From assembly GCF_963966145.1 (NCBI RefSeq), contig NC_091051.1:7006001-7070000 (forward strand): a DNA stretch of 64,000 nucleotides. Direction: 5' to 3'. Shown here piece by piece: positions 1 to 9,478 of this stretch. The DNA is from Tenebrio molitor. Lineage: Eukaryota > Arthropoda > Insecta > Coleoptera > Tenebrionidae. Under the pieces are notes generated by a model. The model searched no databases. It was not told the origin of the DNA and saw only the letters and a list, made by a program, of their open reading frames with translations. Position 1 is the first letter of the stretch, and each line of letters opens with the position of its first letter. Made by a program: the position numbers and the translations under genes.

Positions 1-2259
1 GAGCCTATTTTCAGGACGCCGTACTGGAATAATTAAAATCTGTTTATGCCGTCTGTTCTGCATTACACGAAACATTTATTTTTTGGGATCGTGTTGAAAA
101 GCAACGGACAGTGAATTTTATCTATGCTTGTCAAGGAAAACGAAAAATACTCCTTTCTACTTCCTGCAAATAATTGCAACGTCATAAAGTGCTGCAAATT
201 ATTGTTCCACCATACCTGATCCCGCAGACCGCATTAATTTATTATTATAATTATATAATATGATTAAGAAAAAACAAATTTGTTCGGTAAAAAGACGGAC
301 CTGACTCTTTTAACAAGGACGAGAGTCGATCCAAACAATGATCGTCCTGGTCTAGCAAAAACTGTCCCGATTGGTGCTAACATTGAAACAAGCAAATATA
401 TTGAATACCGTCGAATTTGTATTTGTCAAGTAGACGAAGATTTCAACATTAGTAAGGACTGTGGTGGCGAGATTGTCCATAATTATTTTATCAAACGAAT
501 CAAGTGGGTGCTTCCAATGTTAACACCTTTGGACCAGAAGCGCCAAGTCAAATTTTCTTTTTGAAATGTGTGGGTAAAGAAAGAGTGAAAAGGCACCAAA
601 TAAGATGAAGTACATATATGTATGTCTTTTGGAGATGATATGGATTTGAAGATTGCGAATTGATTAGGTTCTGTAATCAATAGCAATTATTATGTAGAGA
701 TTTTCAGTTGCTAAAGTCACGAAACAAAATGAAAAGGTAAATTTCAGATAGAGATTTCGATACTTTACCAGTGCCACAGTGTCATACACTTCTAGTTGCA
801 AAACGTGCTCTATGAAAAGCAGAGCTTCAAGAAATCAACAATCCATCATACAGAACCTAACTTTGCTCCTGGCGACTTATTCAAAAATTTCAAAAAAACT
901 CAATGAATTTAAAGATTTTCAAGTGACATTTAGATATTTAAGGACTGTCATCTATGCATTCATTTCACACTTAAAATTCGTTGTTTTCCTAAATAAAAAC
1001 TTTGTGATTGTTTTAAGAGATTCTACTGGAAAAATACCTCATTTTCTGCTGGAAGGCACTCAATTATCAAGTAGAAGGTGGTTGAACTAGACACTGGGTT
1101 AGCTTATTAGTAGTAAATATGTCACTTCAAGTCAAATTAAATTGACTAATCCACCTTAATTAATTTAATTGATCTCGCGGGTTTTGTGTAATCTCGCGGT
1201 TGATTTCATGGATGATCTAATTATCCGTGAATTATTTTTTTCTCTCGTAACTTTTTCGCAGATGATGTCGTATATCACATATACAATTTTTGTTTCCTTT
1301 ACTCTAATCAGTTCTTTCTTTCAAGTGATGGTACGATTTTTATGCAAGATGTTACAAGAAAATTATTAAATTTAAGAAGAATTTTTTTATGGATGATAAA
1401 TAGCACGAAGTGATGGAAATGATAACGAAAAAATGAGATAATCCTGTTGACACTGCTTGCTGAAGCAACAAAAACTTTTCAATGGATTTATGAAAAGCTT
1501 TTGTAAAATCTGAAATTTCTTTATCAAAAATTAGAAAATAATGTCCTCAAGGTTTTTGATAGATTGCAAGCAAAAAGTATGTATATTTATGATCAAAAGT
1601 AAAATTAAACTAGAAAAAAAAATTAAAACCTTAATTTTAATGCTTAAGCTCTTGACTGTATTAAATACTTCAAGTTTTATTTAGGGTTGTATTAGAACAT
1701 ACCAAATTGATGCATAAATATAAAAAAGAAGGAAACTAAAAAATAAATTTTGTTGTTAAAAACGAACCATTTAAACTAAATCCTTTTTTTTTTAGTATGT
1801 TTCTTAGAAGAATGATGTCAATAGCAGGTTCCAGAATTTATGGTGAAACAGTTTTATTTGCGTTGTGTGGCTGTGGACGATTATTGTAATTACCGGTTTA
1901 AAACGTCCAACAGACGTACGTTAAAAGAAATTACAAGAAAAAGAAATGATTACTGGGCTGATCGATTCCATCGTTCAGTTTGTGTACATAGTTGACAATG
2001 GAATGTTCTAAAGCTGCAGAATTGTTACACAGAGCATGTAATGCTGGAAACTTTTCAGTATTTAAACAAGGTGTTCATAGAGAGTTTGGGGACATCGTAA
2101 TCTGATTCCCAAAATGAAATTCTTTGAAGAAGTACACAGCAAATGTAACAATTCAAAAATCCATTCAGTGTAAAATGCTAAGGATCTTTCTGTCAGTAGT
2201 ATTTTTCAACAATTTACTTTGTAATAACCCATTTTATTTGTTTTATTTAATTTAAATTA
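1..2259. other. AT-rich DNA without a recognisable gene
   Basis: Several short ORFs occur, the longest about 100 codons. One at 280-564 starts only at TTG. A short hydrophilic stretch at 1825-2001 (containing RRTLKEITRKRNDYWADRFHR) might be a decayed coding fragment, but no family is recognised. Nothing else can be supported. Confidence 0.6.
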
Positions 2260-2264
2260 AGACT

Positions 2265-2580
2265 CTACAGTTGAACTGGTTTAATCAGTTAAGGTGCTTA
2301 ACTGAAGATTAAACCGGTTAAAAACATTAACCGGCTAACCTAGTTGAACCTGTTTAAGCGGCTAAAAATCTAATCTAAATAATTAACTAGTTATAACAAT
2401 TAACTTGGTTAGTTTTTGATTAGTATAGTTCAACAAGAATAATTTGTTAAACTATGAAATCCTTCAATTAGCGTTTGATGATAAATTAATTTAACCAGAC
2501 AAATAGATCAACTGGTTTATCAATAAGCTAATTAACCAAGTTAACCCCTCAACTACTTAAACCACTTAATCCGTACAACC
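2265..2580. repeat. Patch rich in AACCGG / GGTTAA words
   Basis: The words TTAACC, GGTTAA, AACCGG and related forms recur here in both orientations, for example ACCGGTTAA near 2315 and AACCGGCTAACC near 2330. There is no fixed period, so this is cryptic simplicity rather than a tandem array. The core AACCGGTT is also the known Grainyhead-type binding site. Confidence 0.45.
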
Positions 2581-3040
2581 CCAATTTAAATTATATCGAT
2601 TAATTCTCACGTACATCAAACGTGCGTGTTCAGCCAATCAGAGCGCTTGTTTTTATCCAATAAAAAATGTTTATCGCGATTAAAACGTCCTGCTACTCTG
2701 TCATCTGTCAAAAGTGATTAAAATTCCATGCTACTCCTGTCAAATTCTCAAATTGTTTTTTTAGGATTGTGTTAACGTTAAAGATTGTATTCTGGAATTA
2801 ATTTTGCCAAAAATAACACGACCAATTTTTTATACATATCAGATAAATTTCCCAATTTTCACTTAAACATTTTTGCTTTAGACAATTTTATTCCTTGAAT
2901 TTGTACATTTTTATTCTGGTTAGACCCGAGAGCTTTAGCAACAAGTTTTCGTAAAATTGAAAAATGTATCGGATTAAAAAATTAGGTCTTGTTATTTTAC
3001 CTTCGATTAAAACTGTCTGTAATTTTTACTCCATGACTTT
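2581..3040. other. AT-rich flank of the RT element, no gene
   Basis: Two CCAAT-like words lie near 2634 and 2658. No ORF or repeat boundary can be defined, and no target-site duplication was found flanking the RT unit. Confidence 0.4.
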
Positions 3041-3046
3041 TTTATT
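3041..3046 (-). terminator. Possible poly(A) signal of the RT unit
   Basis: TTTATT on the plus strand is AATAAA on the minus strand, about 78 nt beyond the RT stop codon. The hexamer is common in AT-rich DNA, so position is the only support. No poly(A) tail-like T-run follows that would mark the 3' end of a LINE insertion. Confidence 0.25.
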
Positions 3047-3123
3047 CCACTCTTTTATGCTTACAATTTTAAAATAAATGAATATTATATTAAGTATAAC
3101 ATAATTACATAAACATTTTTGTT

Positions 3124-5166
3124 TTATAATACAAAAATTTCCGATAATATTGCGGAATCTGGAAAAGTGCCTCGAATGCTTGCAGCGTTTCCACGTTGAA
3201 TGGCAAGGGAAATCCTCTCGAAAAGGAATTTCTTTGATTTTGAATCGCCTGATTCCGCGATAAGTCGGTTTCCGATGACATTAATGAAATCGATGGCTTC
3301 TTTGCACCAAGGGCCTAAGGTTTCAAATGCTAAACCTTTAAACACGTAGTTTGACGAAATGATTGAACTATATTTGCTATGTTTGCGTTTGCAAGCCATT
3401 TCAGCGGCAAAACCTGAGACTTCAGATGATTTCAATACGTAACTGTCTGCAAGTGTATCTACAACAGTAACGTCCCAAACCAAAGGTTGACCTTTAATCC
3501 ACGGTACTAAAGTCATCCCATCTGGGCGTTTTCCGTCATCCCGAGACAGTCCGTTTGGTTCTAAAGTTGAATTCACATGAATTGAAGTTAAAGACCGATT
3601 GATAATGGAATTAATTTCAGTGTGTCTTGAAAATCTACCACTGCTTTTGAAACAACTTAGACCGTGGGTGCCAATTTCGTCAACTTTCGCATTGCATTTG
3701 CAAATATGAGGTGTACAAAGATTACAACCCAATCTTAAACCAATACAAACTTGGAAGGAAGTGTTATCTAAAAGAGTACCAATATTAGGAGAAGGTATTG
3801 CATGTAACCAAGATCCTGATTCTCTGCATTGCAAAGCTTTAAAACGAGCCAAGTCTCTAGGTGAATTAAAGATTAAGTCATTGGCAATTATTCCTTTGAT
3901 ATTAATATTATCCCAATTCTTCTGAAATTGTGGAATTGTTGGTATTTCGTTCTCATTTGCTACACCCCAGGCTGTTAAAGCTTCATCATAATGGTGAATA
4001 TTAAGCTCATTATCCTTTGAGTTTAGTAATAAAGAAACAAGCTTTTTAACCCCATTAATTGAAGATAGGAATGCAGGGAGGCAAATATCGGAAATGCGAC
4101 GAATTCCCAGACCACCAAATCTAATCGGTAAAGTGGACTGACGCCATTGTAAATCAGTTAAACGTAAATTAAGTATTCTCTCTAAACAAGACTTTAAAGA
4201 AGAATCAATTGAATTAACATAATTAGAAAATTTCCAAAATGGAGTTGTTCTTAATAAAAAATTAAATTTTGGTATGAAAAGACAGTTTTTGATTAAAGTA
4301 TAAGCCACGTGTCTGTTAAGGAGTTCAGTTTTGTTTAAAAGATTTTCAACTGTAATTATAGTTTTTTCGACGGTGTTTTTGAAACCTTGGTCAAAGATTG
4401 GAGAGCCTAAAAGAGATAAACTTTCTCGGTCACAGATTTTAATGCCTGGTGCTAAATTTTGAAATTCCTTTATGACTTTTAAATCTGTGTCTCCAGAACA
4501 GCAAAAGATCTCGCATTTGTTAAAGTTTAATTCAAGGCCAATTTCCTGAGATAAATTTATAACTTTCTTAAAGTCGGATAAAACTACTTCTGGGTAATCA
4601 GCTAAGGTTCCATCATCTAAATACCATATATTCATTTGAGAATCCAAAGATAAAATAATTGGTTGAATGGCAAGACTAAAAATCATGGGACCGCAGGGAT
4701 CTCCTTGCTGAGCTCCAACAGAAGAAGAAATTAAATGATTACCGAAAAATAAAGTTGAAGGATTTCTATAGCATTGATAAAGATAAGGGTACAGAAGTGG
4801 GGTATGACATTGGACTTCTTTCAGAATACAATCCCGCTCGACTGAGTTAAAGGCATTTTTGAAATCTAATTTAAGAAGAACTTTGCCACGGTTTTGATCG
4901 TTATTAACAAAGGTTCGTGTGGTATGAATTGCTGCTTCGCATCCTAGTTTAGTTGCAACTCCAAGTTGGTGTGGAGATAAATACGAATTTACAATATTTC
5001 GACTTTGAAAACAGGCTAGCTTTGAGGTCAATCTTCGCAAACAGTTTCCGATAGCGATCGGTCTAATTCCTCCATCTTTTTTGTTAAGGGCACATAAAGA
5101 CGCGCCATACAATAAATGGCAGATTTCTGAAGGAAAAAATAAATATTTTTTATTTAAAACATACAT
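3124..5166 (-). CDS. Non-LTR type reverse transcriptase with C-terminal restriction-like endonuclease (N-terminally incomplete)
   Basis: The 680-codon ORF has no internal stop. RT motifs are visible in order: motif 1 region with KKDGGIRPIAIG (residues 29-40), motif A LKLDFKNAF (98-106, catalytic D101), motif B AQQGDPCGP (152-160), motif C YLDD (182-185, D184/D185), motif D LNFNKCEI (213-220) and the following LLGSP (252-256). The thumb/connector has LPIRFGGLGIR (346-356). Next comes a Cys/His cluster (C481, C484, C489, C491, H501, C505), then a PD-(D/E)XK-like nuclease: RPDG (547-550), WDVT (564-567) and an A..ACKRKHSKY stretch (587-599). This order is that of RLE-encoding non-LTR retrotransposons (R2/HERO/NeSL-like), which copy RNA at a nicked target. 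The exact clade cannot be fixed here. YLDD replaces the more usual YADD/FADD. The ORF opens almost directly at RT motif 1, so the N-terminal region (in relatives a DNA-binding part) is absent. The annotated ATG probably lies in intron or flanking DNA. Function is confident; the start is not. Confidence 0.93.
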   Translation of the reverse strand: MYVLNKKYLFFPSEICHLLYGASLCALNKKDGGIRPIAIGNCLRRLTSKLACFQSRNIVNSYLSPHQLGVATKLGCEAAIHTTRTFVNNDQNRGKVLLKLDFKNAFNSVERDCILKEVQCHTPLLYPYLYQCYRNPSTLFFGNHLISSSVGAQQGDPCGPMIFSLAIQPIILSLDSQMNIWYLDDGTLADYPEVVLSDFKKVINLSQEIGLELNFNKCEIFCCSGDTDLKVIKEFQNLAPGIKICDRESLSLLGSPIFDQGFKNTVEKTIITVENLLNKTELLNRHVAYTLIKNCLFIPKFNFLLRTTPFWKFSNYVNSIDSSLKSCLERILNLRLTDLQWRQSTLPIRFGGLGIRRISDICLPAFLSSINGVKKLVSLLLNSKDNELNIHHYDEALTAWGVANENEIPTIPQFQKNWDNINIKGIIANDLIFNSPRDLARFKALQCRESGSWLHAIPSPNIGTLLDNTSFQVCIGLRLGCNLCTPHICKCNAKVDEIGTHGLSCFKSSGRFSRHTEINSIINRSLTSIHVNSTLEPNGLSRDDGKRPDGMTLVPWIKGQPLVWDVTVVDTLADSYVLKSSEVSGFAAEMACKRKHSKYSSIISSNYVFKGLAFETLGPWCKEAIDFINVIGNRLIAESGDSKSKKFLFERISLAIQRGNAASIRGTFPDSAILSEIFVL
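5119..5148 (-). other. Possible 3' splice site inside the start of the RT ORF
   Basis: Read on the minus strand, a pyrimidine-rich tract (TTTATTTTTTCCTTCAG) ends in CAG at 5129-5127. The residues after it (ICHLLYGASLCAL) join directly to RT motif 1, whereas the 13 residues before it are low-complexity (MYVLNKKYLFFPS). This is what an intron/exon boundary would look like, with true coding starting at 5126. No convincing upstream exon was found by eye between 5180 and 6900. A random AT-rich tract could give the same match. Confidence 0.35.
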
Positions 5167-5178
5167 AACACTAAATTA

Positions 5179-8100
5179 ACGATTTTTTATGGACAAGTAA
5201 CAACAACGTTTCAAAAGGCTTTGAAAAATTTAATATTGGGACACCAAGGTGATAATTTTTAATTAAAAGTTAAATGAAGTTCGTTGTTTCTCTTAAAGGG
5301 ATCACAGTGTTTGCTCAAACTTGGGCAATAAAAATAGGAATGAACGGTTAAAAATTAATGCACCCTGAGTGGAAACGTAAAGCTGTGACAGTAGCTGTTT
5401 GGCAAAAGTACCAAAATACTTCTTTTTATTTTAACTTTTAAACTAGTAAAAATGTTTCAAAAAGCATTGAGTACCTCTGTTGTTGTTAGGGAATATTTTT
5501 GTTTTGTTTGATTTTATTCAAAAATGTTCATAAATGTTTGGAATTCTTGTGAATGCTTTACTTTGTATCGAAATTACAACATTTTATTTTAAATAGAAAT
5601 TGATAAATTTAGGAGCGCAGATATTGTGTCAAATTGCTTTAACGAGTGCTTGTTTTAATGAAGATCTGTCGATATAAATGCAAAAAGAGTATTAGTCAAG
5701 TAGATTTATTTTTTATGGTTTTTTAGGTCTCGTTCGTGACAGAATGAAATAAAGGATAATGATCATCTTCTCTAGTAAGACATCTAAAACCATTAAAACT
5801 ACACATGTTTTGTTTTTATCCCATTAAAATAGTTGCGAGTGAAGTTATATTGTTTAATGTCGGTTTGAATAAGAATGACTTTGTAAGTAGTTATCTCAAA
5901 TCCTGTCATATGTAGGGAGATGTGAATTTTATTTTTCCGAATGAGTGACCCGAAAACATTAGCTGATCCTTCTTTGGTAAAATGGCTCCATCAGGGCCGG
6001 ATTTGGCGCAGAGATTTAGGCGCTGAACTTTTCCGATCGTGTAATTTTCCCGCAGTGACAGATCCTTCGAAAACCACCTAAATTATTTACGAGTGAAACA
6101 ATTCCCATAAAAATAGTCGAACATGTGCCCCACTTTTCCGTACATAAGTTTCAGCGGGTCCGTGCATGTTTCAGTGGGCGGCCTTACGTGTAAGGAATTG
6201 TCAACTTTCATGGAGTGGCATTATTGGATAGATCCCAAAACAAACACTTCTAATGAGTAAACACGGCCCTGTTTATCTACGACAAGCGAATGTCATCCAC
6301 TTAATCATTCCATAGAAACGTCTCCAACGGATAATTAATAAATGTGACGCCAGTGCAGATCATTAATCAACAATTAGATCCCAAATTGACGCAATTTGGA
6401 GAGTGTCTCTTTTTAGCCAAAAGAGACGTTTCCTCCGTTGAACCAGTTCCAAGAGGTCGAAGCCGATTCGATTCGTACAGGCCGGACATATTTTCGGTGG
6501 CCACGCCTAGATTAAAAATATTCAGCCACTTATTTCAGCTTAATATAAATAAACACACTGCCATCCATTTCAATTAGTGTAACAGATTAGCTCTAAATCA
6601 ACATGAGATCGTCGTAAAATTCTTGGCTCATTGCGTGGGGTATTTTTGGTGCGAGCATCTGATCGGATTCACTCACGTCTCCCTGTTTTCTTTTACAATT
6701 TGGAAGTTTTTTTAAGTGGTGCGATATTAAATCCAGGAGGAGGAAAAACTCCGGCAATTTGGGGGATGAGGGTCGGGGGCGAGGTGCCCCGCTCGGCGAC
6801 GCTCTAATCATATATACGTTACGGCTGTCATTGTCAGATAGACCAGATGCCGGAGTCGAAGCCAAACTTAGTTAGGTAGAGCCGGATAAATTAGCAGTAA
6901 TTACAATTGAATTGAAGTTTAGATTAGATTTGCGCCGTTTGGACATAACGACTGTTTTATTGCTTCGGAATTATTTAACTACGTGTTAATAAGCGACGGT
7001 TTTTGTTTGAACCATTTGCATATTGATGGGTGGATCGTTAACTTACGGAAAGTCAGCACCATTCGTGCTAGTTCACGCTAGGATCATTCCTGATTGCTAT
7101 CTTGCAAAGATATTCTCACATAAAATCGCGCAAAGCTCTTACGAAGCAGGTCATCAACAGCGGCTTCTAATGGAAGTTTATCCGGTTCCGCACAACTACC
7201 AAGAACAACTATCGGTAAATACACTTTGTAATCATACTTTAAACTTTGTATTACTTATAAGATAAGTTATAACAAAAATTCACCGAAAAACAGCCACGCT
7301 GAGTACTTTAACACCGACGGGGACGTTACCGCTCTGGTGTACAACAACTTCATAACACATGCTTTAATTCACACCATCACCAACCATTACCATAAATTAC
7401 AAAGTACACTAACACAAGATAAACAGGCCCTTTTTAGAAGATAAATCTCCTATTCTTCTACGCTTATATTTTACAACCTGTTAACATTTTAATTGCTTCA
7501 TTTAAAGATACGCTTTTACTGCAATACCATAAATTAACTTTCAAAATATTGTCAATAAAAAATACTTTATTTTTTCATTTACATGCTTATTCAATTAATA
7601 AAGATAACATTTCTCGTGTTCCTTTAATATCTGTCTTACTCATGAATAGGTGAACAAAAATTCTTTTAGTGTTTTATTCATAGCAACATTCGACTGTTCG
7701 ACTATAACTATGAAGGTAAAATGTCTGTATATCTAAGGTACGTAAAGATAATTCTTTTCTAATGTTTTTATATATTTTTTGCAATTTTTTTTTTAGTTTC
7801 AGCTGTGATTTATTTACAATCACGTACTTAATTGTTTCTTTTACTCTTATTAAATAATACATTCGTTATATGTGCGTTAACTGTTAAGTAATGCTATTCA
7901 TTACCAACGGCCGTGAGTAATGACTCATTTCTCCACTGGTTGTGACTAATCAGAAAACTGTATTTGCCATAATTGCATGTTTAGTAATTAAGTATCGTAC
8001 TCTACTCGCGAATTATGGCTATTACTACTCACTTGTGAGTAATAGCCACCATTACACTATTGTTGAATTTAAAGTAAAATCACCTATCTACATTAATAAA

Positions 8101-8868
8101 AGATTAAATTTAATCCATTAAAGATCAAAACAATTATCACTAAATCAAATATAAAATTTTCATATCCATGTGAAATAGAAAGGAAGGAAAGCATTCCGAA
8201 TTTTTCTTACACATCTTCATCGATTTTAGTGCATTTCCGTTTCAAATCATATTTCCACTACACATTTGCTTGAGGCCAGATCGGGATCGTAATGTGGATA
8301 ATTCTCTTTCTTGAAGCTACATTTTAACCATAACGAGCGCATTGTTGTGAAGCAATGACACATTTCCAGATGGTTGTTTTCACTGATATTAATTGAGAGT
8401 AACAATAAATATGAAGAATTTTCCCAGAGTACTACAAATTGTCTTTGCTTTCTTTGTAAAATAAAAACAAGTAAAACCATTATGCTAAGGAACTAGTGAC
8501 TAGACCAGTAACTTTTTTTTTGACCTTCATGAAGCAACAAAACTGCAAGAGTATGAGCACGTTCTAAGACACGTTCTTAAGAAGCACTTTCAGGTTTCAG
8601 AGTGCATGTAAAGCTCTAAATATTACTCCTGAAGCTCTTGAGGTAATTCTGTGCAAGCATTGTCGCAACGGTGGTAAAAAAAAAGAAACAGGTCCCTTCA
8701 ACAACACCTAGATGCTTTATAACTATTCTTACATCTTTCATAATTGGCTTGGTTACATTTACTCAACAGTGGATTTTACTCATCAATAAAACGTTCCTGT
8801 CAAGTGAAGACTATTTATTACATTATTTACTAGTTACTAAAAAACCAGAAGGAAAAGAAAATATGTAA
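5179..8868. other. Non-coding stretch with one hairpin
   Basis: The first 700 bases are AT-rich. From about 5930 to 7000 the DNA is GC-richer and looks unique. A palindrome lies at 8017-8047. The ORF at 8247-8480 (minus) has an odd C-terminal half (ENNHLEMCHCFTTMRSLW) but no recognised family. No conventional gene is supported. Confidence 0.5.
8017..8047. repeat. Short palindrome (hairpin)
   Basis: GGCTATTACT pairs with the AGTAATAGCC end across a short centre, with CTCAC/GTGAG pairs inside. It may be the tip of a decayed TIR element, because related TTACTCAC words occur around 7910-7930. Confidence 0.5.
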
Positions 8869-8869
8869 T

Positions 8870-9110
8870 ATTCTTTTTTTGTTCGACACTGTCAGAATTT
8901 GAGAATTTTCTCCTGTGTGAAAGGATTTTGATAAATGTCACAACTTGTCAAAACGAAACGTCAAGCTAATTTTAAAGATTTTAAGCGATTTGGAGCCTTT
9001 AAGGGGCTCGTCGAACAAAAAAACGTTGTATTCAACTCGTTCGTGTGTAAATTGGGCCTTTTTTGGCACGAGTGGGCCATTTTAAAGGCCCACGAACTCG
9101 TTAAATAAAT
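8870..9110 (-). mobile_element. Family I repeat, copy 1
   Basis: It matches 52071-52360 in inverted orientation over most of its length, including the AACGAGTTCGTG end, the segment around TCGACACTGTCAGAATTTGA and the TTGTCAAAACGAAACGTCAAG segment. Relative to copy 2 it lacks one arm of the internal palindrome. It is non-coding and probably a non-autonomous element. Confidence 0.65.
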
Positions 9111-9127
9111 TCCATTAAAAATATAAA

Positions 9128-9478
9128 GCGCGTTCAAATGAAATCCTGGGCTGGGAAGGCGTTGGAAACCGTCAATTGTTGTGTTTTTTAAAGCGTAGAT
9201 TAATTGGAGCATGTTGACAGCTAACCTAAAATTTAGAGCCAAAAAAATCTTTCTTTTTTTCTTTCTTTGCAATGTATTACATTAAAAATAGAATAACTTA
9301 ACGATTCCTATTCTCGAAGCAAGTATCTAAGGGCACATTTTACTGAAAACAAACATGTTCAGTTAAACATAAACAAATGTCATTTGTGTCAAATCGCGGG
9401 AAATTCAAACGTTACACTGTTCTAAACGGTTTAATTTTTCCAACGCCTACTCAGTCCAGGATTTCATTTGAACGCGCG
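9128..9478 (+). mobile_element. Family A TIR element, copy 1
   Basis: The inverted ends begin GCGTTCAAATGAAATCCTGG (9129 onwards) and continue through AAGGCGTTGGAAA; the mate ends at 9477. The interior matches copy 2 (32511-32728, opposite strand), with segments such as AGCATGTTGACAGCTAACCT. This copy carries about 130 extra bases around 9233-9360. No transposase is present. Confidence 0.75.

Noticed and set aside
280..564. 94-codon ORF with protein-like central part
   Set aside because: It starts only at TTG after a stop, has no supporting promoter or domain, and cannot be told from chance or an old relic.
8247..8480. Possible transposase fragment on the minus strand
   Set aside because: A few suggestive residues only; no catalytic motif or known family signature is visible.
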